A model generated the notes under the pieces. It worked only from the letters and a program-made list of their open reading frames with translations. It ran no database searches and was not told the origin of the DNA. The position numbers were made by a program, and so were the translations under genes. Below are positions 50,371-58,760 of a stretch of DNA of 64,000 bases, in pieces. This DNA is from Campylobacter sp. CNRCH_2014_0184h (GTDB lineage: Bacteria > Campylobacterota > Campylobacteria > Campylobacterales > Campylobacteraceae): contig NZ_JAKMTB010000001.1 in the NCBI RefSeq assembly GCF_025772985.1, forward strand, positions 124,001-188,000. The letters are read 5' to 3'. Every line of letters starts with the position of its first letter. The first letter of the stretch is position 1.

Positions 50371-50403
50371 AAAATCAACAAAACTATTTCAAAAGGAAAA
50401 ACA

Positions 50404-51219
50404 ATGAAAAAAATTTCTTTAGTTGCTGCGGCTTTGTTAACAGGCTTAAGTTTAAATGCTGCGGTGGTTGCAACCCTTGATGGAAACAATATCAGCGATA
50501 CAGAAGTGAATGAATTTTTTGCTCCTATGCTAAGAGGTGCTAAAATCACTGATTTACCAGCTGAACAAAAAAAAGCAATTATTGATCAATATATCGTTCA
50601 ACAACTTGTATTAAAAGACGCTAAAGCTCAAAAAATAGAAAATGATCCTTCATATAAAGAAGAATTAGAGCGTGCTAAAGAAGCTATTTTAGTAAATATC
50701 TACCAAAAGAAAATTTTTGATTCAATTAAAAATAATGATGCTAAAGCTAAAAAATTCTATGAAGCAAATAAAGATAAATTCACTAAACCAGCTCAAGTGA
50801 AAGCTAAGCATATTTTGGTAACTAGTGAAAAAGAAGCTAAAGATATTATTGCTGAGCTTAGTAAGCTAAGTGGAAAAGCTTTAAATGATAAATTTGCTCA
50901 ACTTGCAAAAGAAAAATCAATCGACAAAGGTTCTTCAGCTCAAGGTGGTGATCTTGGTTGGTTTGCTGAATCAACTATGGTAAAACCATTTGCTGATGCA
51001 GCTTTTTCTATGAAAAAAGGTACTATTTCTAAAACACCTATAAAGAGTGATTTTGGATATCATGTTATCTTAAAAGAAGATGCTAGAGCAAAAAGTACTA
51101 TGAGCTATAATGAAGTAAAAGCAGGTATTGAAAGCAATATCAAAATGGAAGAATTTAAAGAACTTATGAATAAAAAAGCTCAAGAACTTCTTCAAAAAGC
51201 AAAAGTGGAATACAAATAA
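50404..51219 (+). CDS. peb4: periplasmic peptidyl-prolyl isomerase / chaperone Peb4
   Basis: A 271-residue SurA-like chaperone with a signal peptide ([19 protein letters not shown]), helical N-terminal chaperone parts and one parvulin domain (about 130-235, [13 protein letters not shown] to [10 protein letters not shown]). In C. jejuni Peb4 (CBF2) assists outer-membrane protein folding and adhesion. Its stop overlaps the fbaA ATG by one base (TAATG). Confidence 0.94.
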   Translation: MKKISLVAAALLTGLSLNAAVVATLDGNNISDTEVNEFFAPMLRGAKITDLPAEQKKAIIDQYIVQQLVLKDAKAQKIENDPSYKEELERAKEAILVNIYQKKIFDSIKNNDAKAKKFYEANKDKFTKPAQVKAKHILVTSEKEAKDIIAELSKLSGKALNDKFAQLAKEKSIDKGSSAQGGDLGWFAESTMVKPFADAAFSMKKGTISKTPIKSDFGYHVILKEDARAKSTMSYNEVKAGIESNIKMEEFKELMNKKAQELLQKAKVEYK

Positions 51220-52283
51220 TGGGCGTATTAGATCTTGTTAAACCAGGTGTTTTAAGTGGTGATGATCTAAATATCGTATATAATCATGCAAAAAAAGAAG
51301 GATTTGCTATCCCTGCGGTAAATGTCGTGGGGACAAATTCTATCAATGCGGTTTTAGAAAGTGCTAAAAAAGTTAATTCACCTGTGATTATTCAGTTTTC
51401 AAATGGAGGAGCTAAATTTGTAGCAGGGAAAGCTTGCCCAAAAGCTGATGTGCTTGGTGCTATAAGTGGTGCAAGACATGTACATTTAATGGCAAAAGCC
51501 TATGGAGTTCCGGTGATTTTACACACAGATCATGCTGCTAGAAAATTACTTCCTTGGATCGATGCTTTGATTGAAGCAAATATTGAGTTTAAAAAAGAAA
51601 CAGGCAAGCCTTTGTTTAGTTCCCATATGATTGATTTAAGCGAAGAGGATTTAGAAAGCAATCTAAGCACTTGTGAAAATTATTTAAAACAAATGTCTGA
51701 GCTTGGGATTTCTTTAGAGCTTGAGCTAGGATGTACGGGCGGTGAAGAAGATGGGGTGGATAATACTAATATCGATAATGCAAAATTATACACCCAGCCT
51801 GAGGATGTAGCACTAGCTTATGAGAGACTTTCTAAAATTAGTGATAGATTTTCAATCGCAGCTAGCTTTGGTAATGTACATGGAGTATATAAACCAGGAA
51901 ATGTGATTTTAAGACCTGAAATTCTTAAAAACTCTCAAAATTATGTAAAAGAAAAATTCAATCTTGGTGAAGAAAAACCAATCAATTTTGTTTTCCATGG
52001 TGGCAGTGGTAGTGATATAGAAGATATCAAAGCTGCGCTTAGCTATGGTGTGATTAAGATGAATATTGATACAGATACTCAATGGGCTTTTTGGGATGGT
52101 GTTAGAGAGTATGAACTTAAAAATAAAGCTTATTTGCAAGGACAAATTGGTAATCCTGAAGGCGATGATAAGCCAAATAAAAAATACTATGATCCAAGAG
52201 TATGGCTTAGAGCGGGCGAAGAGAGCATGATCAAACGCTTAGAGTGTGCTTTTAGTGATTTAAATTGTATCGATAGAAACTAA
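51219..52283 (+). CDS. fbaA: class II fructose-bisphosphate aldolase
   Basis: A 354-residue zinc-dependent aldolase. The motifs are LHTDHAARK (catalytic Asp and zinc His), GCTGGEEDGVDN, and VFHGGSGSD. It interconverts fructose 1,6-bisphosphate with two triose phosphates. Since most Campylobacter lack phosphofructokinase, it works mainly in gluconeogenesis. It is coupled to peb4. Confidence 0.97.
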   Translation: MGVLDLVKPGVLSGDDLNIVYNHAKKEGFAIPAVNVVGTNSINAVLESAKKVNSPVIIQFSNGGAKFVAGKACPKADVLGAISGARHVHLMAKAYGVPVILHTDHAARKLLPWIDALIEANIEFKKETGKPLFSSHMIDLSEEDLESNLSTCENYLKQMSELGISLELELGCTGGEEDGVDNTNIDNAKLYTQPEDVALAYERLSKISDRFSIAASFGNVHGVYKPGNVILRPEILKNSQNYVKEKFNLGEEKPINFVFHGGSGSDIEDIKAALSYGVIKMNIDTDTQWAFWDGVREYELKNKAYLQGQIGNPEGDDKPNKKYYDPRVWLRAGEESMIKRLECAFSDLNCIDRN

Positions 52284-52308
52284 GAGTTTTATAACTCTTA
52301 GTTGATTT
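52278..52308 (+). terminator. terminator of peb4-fbaA
   Basis: An 11-bp perfect stem, AACTAAGAGTT / AACTCTTAGTT, with loop TTAT, overlapping the fbaA stop. Only a short T4 run follows, so it may be leaky into the motor gene pair. Confidence 0.65.
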
Positions 52309-52358
52309 TCCTGTGAAGATTTTAAATTTTTAGAGCAAAATTAACAAAGGTTTATAAA

Positions 52359-53690
52359 ATGGAAGTTAAAACAACTGATGATTTTTCTGATCTTGTATTG
52401 CCTGAGGGAAAAGGTAGTACAGGAATTGTTGCTTATTTAAAGATTATATTTATCCCTGCTATATTGTATATTTTAGTGCTTTTAGGATATTTTGGAAAGA
52501 TTGATTTTAAAGTAGAATTACATAGTGTTGTAATGATAGGGATTATCTTTTTGGTAGCTTTGATCTTTGCTAGACATAGTGCTGATTATGCTTCAAGTAT
52601 TTTTGAGCAACAAAAAGATGAATTTAAGCTTATATTAAAACGCTATATTATGAAGCATTTTTTAGTTATAGGTAAAGAAACAAAGTCAAACGCTAGTTTT
52701 GATGATTTTGCTTATGCTTATGTGAAAGATTTGAGAAATGAAAATTTTGCTTCTGTAGGTGCAGCTATTTTTCCTATGCTCGGTATTTTGGGGACTTTTA
52801 TAAGTATAGCAATGTCTATGCCAAATTTTAATTCAAGTGACACAGCAGGTTTAGAACAAGAAATTTCAGTTTTATTAAATGGAGTAGGAACAGCCTTTTA
52901 TGTATCAATTTATGGAATTTTCTTAGCACTTTGGTGGATATTTTTTGAAAAATACGGCAGCAGTAAATTTCAAAAACTTCTTAATCGTCAAAAAAATGCA
53001 ACAAGCGATTTTTTCTGGTCTAAAGAAGAAATTGATAGAAAATATCTTCAAGAAAGTTTGCAACATTTTGAAAAAATAGGCACGATTTTTGAGCATGTGA
53101 GCAATGAGGAATTTTTTAAAGAATTAGATAATACAATAGATAGAAAATTCAAAGTTTTTCAAGAGCTTATAAATGCTGAGGAAAAAGCTGTAAGATTAAG
53201 CAGTGAGCATGTAAAACAAACTATGAGTGATTTGTCTAAAACCCAAAGAGAGCAAAAAGATATAGTTAAAACTTACAGCGAGATTGCAAATGCGGTAAAT
53301 ATGCTAAATTCGAACATAAAAGATTTAACTTTAAGAATTTCAGAGCAATACAACAGACTTTTGGATGTGAGTTCTGATAAGATTGTGCATTTAGATAAAA
53401 GCGTGAGTGCTTTAGATGAAAAGGTGAATAATTTTTCAAATAATATTGAAAAATATCAAAATCTTATGCTAGATAATCAAACTAAACTTTTCGAGGGCTT
53501 TAGGGCAAGTATTATAGAAGGTATGCACACTTTTAAAGAAGCTTATGAAGATGAAAAAAATATCGATGAAAAAATTTCACTAATGCAAGAATTTAAAGAA
53601 GAAAGCAAAGAATTAGATGAGCAAACTACACAAGTTATTGCAAAGCTTGAAAATCAAAAAGAAGATGAAAAAATAGATGATAAAAAATAA
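52359..53690 (+). CDS. MotA/TolQ/ExbB-type proton channel protein with long cytoplasmic tail (ZorA-like)
   Basis: A 443-residue inner-membrane protein. It has four predicted transmembrane helices (about 25-45, 55-75, 130-155, 170-200). The last two carry the MotA/ExbB signature, as in FPMLGILGTFISIAMSM and LNGVGTAFYVSIYGIFLALWW. The C-terminal 240 residues are almost entirely helical and coiled-coil. This is the layout of ZorA, the stator of Zorya anti-phage systems, rather than MotA or ExbB, which have no such tail. It overlaps the OmpA-like partner gene by 14 bp. No flagellar or TonB gene is adjacent. Confidence 0.85.
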   Translation: MEVKTTDDFSDLVLPEGKGSTGIVAYLKIIFIPAILYILVLLGYFGKIDFKVELHSVVMIGIIFLVALIFARHSADYASSIFEQQKDEFKLILKRYIMKHFLVIGKETKSNASFDDFAYAYVKDLRNENFASVGAAIFPMLGILGTFISIAMSMPNFNSSDTAGLEQEISVLLNGVGTAFYVSIYGIFLALWWIFFEKYGSSKFQKLLNRQKNATSDFFWSKEEIDRKYLQESLQHFEKIGTIFEHVSNEEFFKELDNTIDRKFKVFQELINAEEKAVRLSSEHVKQTMSDLSKTQREQKDIVKTYSEIANAVNMLNSNIKDLTLRISEQYNRLLDVSSDKIVHLDKSVSALDEKVNNFSNNIEKYQNLMLDNQTKLFEGFRASIIEGMHTFKEAYEDEKNIDEKISLMQEFKEESKELDEQTTQVIAKLENQKEDEKIDDKK

Positions 53691-54627
53691 TTCTAACAAT
53701 GAAGAAAATAATTTTTGGATAGCTTATGCAGATTTAATGGCGGGCTTGCTTTTTATATTTATTTTGCTTATTGGAGCTATAGTTGTTAAGTATGTTTTAA
53801 CTCAAAGTGATTTGCAAATCATAAAAGAAAATCTGCAAAAACAAGAAGAGCGCTTAAGAGAGAACAAAGAAGAATTAAACCAAAAAGAAGATATTTTAAA
53901 AAATCTTAGCCAAAAATTAAATAATACTTCAAGCACGCTTGATGATGTTAATAAGCAAAAACAGGCTTTAGAGGCTAACATTACTAAACTCAATCAAGAT
54001 TTAAATTCAAGTTTGGATGAAAAAGATCAACAAATTTTTGCTTTACTTGAGAGATTAAACAAAAAAGATGAAGAAATCAAAGAATTAGAGCGTAATTTTG
54101 ATGAGGCAAAAAGTAAGATCAAAGAACTAGGTTTAATCAAAGAAAATACCATTAAAAATCTTCAAGCTAAATTTGACACTAATATTACCTTAGATTCTAA
54201 TACAGGGGCGATAGTTTTACCTTCTGAAGTGCTTTTTGATACAAATTCTTTTACGCTAAAAGCTCAAGCAAAAGAGAATTTAAAAGCAATTTTAACGCAG
54301 TATTTTGACAATATTTTAAAAGATGAAAATATCTTAAATAGCATAGAAAATATAGTGATAGAAGGTCATACAGATAGTGCAGGTTCTTATATATATAATC
54401 TTGATTTATCGCAAAAAAGAGCTTATGCTGTGATGAGTTTTATACACTCATTTTACAAAGATCCAAGATTGCAAAAACTTTTAATGGCAAGCGGTAGGTC
54501 TTATTCTGATGTGATTATGAAAGATGGTAAAGAAGATAAAGAAGCAAGCCGTAGAATAGAGATTAAGTTTAATATCAATACGAATAATGCTTTAGAAAAG
54601 GTTGAAAAATACCTTGATAGCAAGTAA
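53677..54627 (+). CDS. MotB/OmpA-type peptidoglycan-binding stator partner (ZorB-like)
   Basis: A 316-residue protein with a short cytoplasmic start and one transmembrane helix (about 14-37) holding the conserved proton-binding Asp in AYADLMAGLLFIF. A long periplasmic coiled coil follows (about 40-165), then a C-terminal OmpA domain (about 185-310) with IEGHTDSAG and the R-A-YAV helix for peptidoglycan binding. It forms a MotAB-like ion-driven unit with the preceding gene product. The expected plug helix of MotB is replaced by a much longer coiled coil. Confidence 0.87.
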   Translation: MIKNNSNNEENNFWIAYADLMAGLLFIFILLIGAIVVKYVLTQSDLQIIKENLQKQEERLRENKEELNQKEDILKNLSQKLNNTSSTLDDVNKQKQALEANITKLNQDLNSSLDEKDQQIFALLERLNKKDEEIKELERNFDEAKSKIKELGLIKENTIKNLQAKFDTNITLDSNTGAIVLPSEVLFDTNSFTLKAQAKENLKAILTQYFDNILKDENILNSIENIVIEGHTDSAGSYIYNLDLSQKRAYAVMSFIHSFYKDPRLQKLLMASGRSYSDVIMKDGKEDKEASRRIEIKFNINTNNALEKVEKYLDSK

Positions 54628-55498
54628 AATTGATGTTTTAAAATACAAAAATTTTGAATTTTTACTCAAAAGAGATGATTTACTAGGTTATATCAATGGA
54701 AATAAGGCTAGAAAACTAGCCTTATTTGAAAAAAACAAACATTTATTTAAAAAAGGACAAAGGTTTATTTCTTTTGGTTCTTCTCAAAGTAATGCTTTAG
54801 TTGCTTTAGCTAAGTTTTGTTACGAAAATGATTTTTCACTTATTTTTGTTTGTGAAAAAATTAGTTCTTTTTTAAAAGAAAATCCCCATGGAAATTTAGA
54901 ATTTGCATTAAAATACAATGTTGAGTTGATAGAAAATACAAATTATCCTACAAGAAGATTACAAGCTTTAGCCTTAAAAAAAGATGATGATATTTTTATA
55001 GAAGAGGGTGTGGCTATAAAAGAAGCTGAATTTGGATACCAACAACTAGCCTTAGAGCTTAGTGAACAGTTGAATGAAAATGTAAGTATTTTTTTACCCT
55101 CAGGTACAGGAACTTCTGCGGCTTTTTTGGCTAAACATAGTAAATTTAAAGTTTTTACATGTGCTTGCGTAGGCGATAGTGCGTATTTAAAAGAGCAAAT
55201 TTTAAGCTTAGAGCCAAATTATGATTTTAATAATTTAACCATACTAAATCCACCTAAAAAATATCATTTTGCTAAGCCTTATTTGGAATTTTATGATCTT
55301 TATCAAGATCTAAAAAAAGAATGTAGAGTGGAGTTTGATTTGCTTTATGATATGGTGGGTTTTAAAACTTTATTAGCTCATAAAGAGCAATTTGGTGGAA
55401 AAATCTTATATATCCATCAAGGAGGCCTTGAAGGAAATATAAGCATGTTAAAGCGTTATGAGTATAAATTAAAAAATTCCAAAATAAAAAATCACTAA
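54602..55498 (+). CDS. D-cysteine desulfhydrase / ACC deaminase-like PLP enzyme
   Basis: A 298-residue fold-type II PLP enzyme. LLKRDDLLG and NGNKARKL, with the PLP Lys in GNKARKL, match the D-cysteine desulfhydrase / 1-aminocyclopropane-1-carboxylate deaminase family. SGTGTSAAFLA is the phosphate-binding segment. The true substrate (D-cysteine, D-serine or other) is not decidable. The start is uncertain: TTG at 54602 directly abuts the AAAAGG site, and TTG at 54614 has better spacing. It overlaps the motor gene by 14-26 bp, and its end overlaps the convergent transporter gene by 30 bp. Confidence 0.85.
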   Translation: MKNTLIASKIDVLKYKNFEFLLKRDDLLGYINGNKARKLALFEKNKHLFKKGQRFISFGSSQSNALVALAKFCYENDFSLIFVCEKISSFLKENPHGNLEFALKYNVELIENTNYPTRRLQALALKKDDDIFIEEGVAIKEAEFGYQQLALELSEQLNENVSIFLPSGTGTSAAFLAKHSKFKVFTCACVGDSAYLKEQILSLEPNYDFNNLTILNPPKKYHFAKPYLEFYDLYQDLKKECRVEFDLLYDMVGFKTLLAHKEQFGGKILYIHQGGLEGNISMLKRYEYKLKNSKIKNH

Positions 55499-56833
55499 GA
55501 TAATCAAAGGTATGATAAACTTAACATAGTAATACCATAGTTTAAAAATACTTCCTTTTAGAGTATTTTGATTAGAAAGTTCATAAATAGCATCTTTTTT
55601 AAGTACCCAACCTACATAAATACAACAAAAAAATGCGGTTAAAACAAAGAATATATTTCCACTAATAAAATCAAAGCTATCAAAAATATTTTTTCCTTTG
55701 ATGATGGTAATATCTCTTAAAGGACCATAAGTAAGTATGCATGGTAAATTTCCTAAGACAAAAATACTTCCAAGTGTTAGATTAATAGCAGTATTTTTAG
55801 CTAGTTTAAATTTTTCTTCCAAAACACTGATGATTACTTGATAAATTGGCAAGCTTGTAGTAAGTGCAGCGATGATTAAAAGTAAAAAGAAAAACACACA
55901 AATTATACTTCCAAAAGGTATATGTGAAAATGCAACAGGTAAGGTTTTAAAAACTAAAGATGGCCCACTATCAGGGGTTAAACCTACGCTAAATAAAGCT
56001 GGAAAAATCATAAAACCAGCAAGTACTGCTATGAGGGTATTTAAAATTCCTGTATAAACAGAAGTTTTGATTAAATTCTCATTTTTCTTAAGGTGAGATG
56101 ATAAGGTTATCATTACACCAAAGCCTAAAGATAGGGCAAAAAATACTTGTCCTAAAACATCTATAAACAATTTAGGAGTGATTTTGGAAAGATCAGGAGT
56201 AAGGTAAAATTTCACGCCCTCACTTGCTCCTTCAAGAGTTAAATTACGTGCAACAACAACCAAAAGGCAGATAAATAAAAATGGCATAAGGTATTTTACT
56301 GACTTTTCTATGCCATCAATCACACCTTTTTTTAAGATAATCCAGTTAATTATCACAAATATAGTAGTAAAAATTCCTATTAATAAAGGATTATTTTCTA
56401 TGGTAGAGCTATAAAATTCGCTTGTATATTGAGCATTAATGGGACTTGAAAGATTAAAATCACCTATGATGATTTTAAAAATATAAGCCAAAACCCATCC
56501 ACCTATTACCATATAATAAGCCATGATCCCAAAACTACCTAAAAGTCCCATGTAGCCAACACCTTGCCAAGAATTGGATATTTTAACCCCATCACTTGTT
56601 TTTCCGCCAAAAGCATCGACTGAATTTAGCATTCTGCGTCTTCCTATAACATTTTCAACCAAAATCACAGGAATTCCTATAAAAATCATAGCTATACAAA
56701 AGGCTAAAACATAAGCACCGCCTCCATTTTCACCTACTAAGTATGGAAAACGCCAAGTGGCTCCAAAACCAATAGTCGCTCCTGCTACTGTAAGGATATA
56801 AGTTAGCGTATTGCTCCAAGTTTGTCTTTGCAT
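55469..56833 (-). CDS. sodium-dependent transporter of the SNF (NSS) family
   Basis: A 454-residue LeuT-fold transporter with about 11-12 helices. The first helix has the sodium- and substrate-binding unwound region GATIGFGATWRFPYL (usually GxxVGLGNxWRFPY, here with Thr for Asn). It likely imports an amino acid with sodium; the substrate is unknown. It is monocistronic. The start has AAGGA. Confidence 0.92.
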   Translation of the reverse strand: MQRQTWSNTLTYILTVAGATIGFGATWRFPYLVGENGGGAYVLAFCIAMIFIGIPVILVENVIGRRRMLNSVDAFGGKTSDGVKISNSWQGVGYMGLLGSFGIMAYYMVIGGWVLAYIFKIIIGDFNLSSPINAQYTSEFYSSTIENNPLLIGIFTTIFVIINWIILKKGVIDGIEKSVKYLMPFLFICLLVVVARNLTLEGASEGVKFYLTPDLSKITPKLFIDVLGQVFFALSLGFGVMITLSSHLKKNENLIKTSVYTGILNTLIAVLAGFMIFPALFSVGLTPDSGPSLVFKTLPVAFSHIPFGSIICVFFFLLLIIAALTTSLPIYQVIISVLEEKFKLAKNTAINLTLGSIFVLGNLPCILTYGPLRDITIIKGKNIFDSFDFISGNIFFVLTAFFCCIYVGWVLKKDAIYELSNQNTLKGSIFKLWYYYVKFIIPLIILVIFYFGIF

Positions 56834-56935
56834 ACTTTTTCCTTGCTAAATTTAAATAAAAAATATTTTAAGATAAAAAATAATACCATTATGCCAAATT
56901 TTTATTTATTTTTTTATCAAATTAAAGGAAAATCC

Positions 56936-58111
56936 ATGCAAAAAAAGAAAATTTTGTTTTTAGGTGCAGGATATGCTACTTTATCGGCTATAAAAGCCTT
57001 ACCTGATGAGTTTTTTGAAAAAGCACAAGTGAGTTTAATTAATAACAATTCTTATCATTATCATACTATTTTACTACACAAAGTAGCTTCAAATGAAGAT
57101 ATTTATAGCTCAAAATATGATCTTTTACCTTTATTAAATCCAAAAATTAACTTTATCCAAGATGAAGTTTTAAAAATTTCTAAAGACAAAGTTTTTACTA
57201 AAAATAATGAATTTGACTTTGATATTTTAGTATGTGGGCTTGGTTTTGCTAAAGAAACTTTTGGTATTAAAGGTATGCAAGAATATGCTTTGAGTATAGA
57301 CAATTATGAAAATGCTTTAAAAATTAATGAAATTATATATGAGAAAATAAAAAATTATAAAACCGCCCAAAATGAAGATGATTTAAAAATCACAGTTTGT
57401 GGTGGGGGTTTAAGCGGGGTTGAATTTGTAGCTTCTTTAGCTAAAGAGCTTAAATTCTTTTGCCAAAAAGAGCAAATTGCTTATGAGAAATTAGAACTTT
57501 CTATTATTGAAGCTATGGATCAAATTTTACCTATGTTTGATAAAAGTTTGGCTTTAAAAGCAAAGCAAAGACTAGAAGCGCTTGGTGTGAAAGTATATGA
57601 AAAATCTAAAATCATAGAATGTGAAAAAAATGGTATAAGACTTGATGGGGGAGAATTTGTTAAAGCTAATACTATCATTTGGACTGCAGGGGTTAGAGGT
57701 AATAGTGTTATAGAAAATAGCTCAGATTTTCCAAGTGCAAGATCGCGTATAGAAGTAGATGCTTTTATGCATCCATTAAATGTTGAAAATGCGTCAAGAT
57801 ATTTTTTTATAGGTGATAATAGTTTATTTAAAAATCCTAAAACTAACACCCCTTATCCTCCAACAGCCCAGCTTGCATTAAGAGAAGGAGTTTATGTAGC
57901 TAAAGCTTTAATGGCTATGATTGATGAGAAAGATTTTAAACAAGAATTTTCTTTTGTGAGTGGAAATACCGTTTGTTCAATCGGAAATGATTATGCAGTT
58001 GGAACGGTTTTACATAAGCCAATTAGTGGTTTTTTGGCAATAAAACTTAAAATTTTTATAGAAAAACTATGGCAGTATCAGCTTATAGGGATAAAAGGAT
58101 TTTTTAAATAA
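56936..58111 (+). CDS. type II NADH dehydrogenase-like flavoprotein
   Basis: A 391-residue two-dinucleotide flavoprotein. The FAD motif FLGAGYATLSAI opens the protein, and the NADH motif VCGGGLSGVEFVASL is at about 153. WTAGVRGN and FFIGDNS follow, and the C-terminal SGFLAIKLKIFIEKLWQYQLIG resembles the amphipathic membrane anchor of NDH-2. It would feed electrons from NAD(P)H to quinone without proton pumping. The frame is open to 56822, but the ATG at 56936 follows ATTAAAGGAAAA, so the extra N-terminal 38 codons are not used. It converges with the MOSC gene (8-bp overlap). Confidence 0.87.
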   Translation: MQKKKILFLGAGYATLSAIKALPDEFFEKAQVSLINNNSYHYHTILLHKVASNEDIYSSKYDLLPLLNPKINFIQDEVLKISKDKVFTKNNEFDFDILVCGLGFAKETFGIKGMQEYALSIDNYENALKINEIIYEKIKNYKTAQNEDDLKITVCGGGLSGVEFVASLAKELKFFCQKEQIAYEKLELSIIEAMDQILPMFDKSLALKAKQRLEALGVKVYEKSKIIECEKNGIRLDGGEFVKANTIIWTAGVRGNSVIENSSDFPSARSRIEVDAFMHPLNVENASRYFFIGDNSLFKNPKTNTPYPPTAQLALREGVYVAKALMAMIDEKDFKQEFSFVSGNTVCSIGNDYAVGTVLHKPISGFLAIKLKIFIEKLWQYQLIGIKGFFK

Positions 58112-58760
58112 ACATATAAGAATCATCATAAGCATGATTTAATCTAGCCTGAATACTCTCTTTCCATCCTTTTGCTAGGGTGGAAATTTTTTCTAATTTT
58201 TCTAAAGAATTTGAATTTTTAAAAGGATTAAAAAATAATTGATTTAACTCCATAATGCTTAAATTAGTTTCATCTTTTTGTAAAATTTTGATTTTGTCAT
58301 TTTTGCCTATTATGCCTTCTTTTAAGACTCTATAATACCATCCAGTTCTTCCACTTTTGAAAACTTCTTGAGTGAAATTTAAGTGATTGTGTATGCTAGA
58401 AATTTTAAAACAAGGCTTGCGCGGTTGACTTACTTGCAAAATACAAGTACCTATCTCATGTATATCTCCACAACAAACATTATTTTCGTTTAAACCATCA
58501 ATACTTAAATTCTCTCCCATTTCTCCAAAATTTAAGTATTTGTTTAAATAATTATTCCATAAAGTATAGTTTTGCACACTATTTGCAAAAACAACTTTTT
58601 CTAAATTTCCATGATGAATTTTATCAGCTATTTCATTATCAAGAATATAATCTGTATAAATTTGCAAAGAATTTAAATAAATATCCTTGATAAATGCTGA
58701 GTGAAATTTATTATAGTTTTTGATTTTGCCAATTTGCAAAGATTTAATAGAACTCATCAA
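58104..58760 (-). CDS. MOSC domain protein (YiiM-like)
   Basis: A 218-residue MOSC-domain protein. The FGEMGENLSIDGLNE and SQPRKPCFKI segments are characteristic of the YiiM group, the latter with the conserved Cys presumed to bind molybdenum cofactor or its sulfur. YiiM of E. coli reduces N-hydroxylated purines. It overlaps dsbD by 4 bp and is the second gene of that unit. Confidence 0.88.
   Translation of the reverse strand: MMSSIKSLQIGKIKNYNKFHSAFIKDIYLNSLQIYTDYILDNEIADKIHHGNLEKVVFANSVQNYTLWNNYLNKYLNFGEMGENLSIDGLNENNVCCGDIHEIGTCILQVSQPRKPCFKISSIHNHLNFTQEVFKSGRTGWYYRVLKEGIIGKNDKIKILQKDETNLSIMELNQLFFNPFKNSNSLEKLEKISTLAKGWKESIQARLNHAYDDSYMFI

Noticed and set aside
56822-56935. 38-codon N-terminal extension of the NDH-2-like protein
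   Set aside because: The ATG at 56936 has AAAGGA upstream and starts directly at the FAD motif; the extension overlaps the start region of the divergent transporter gene.
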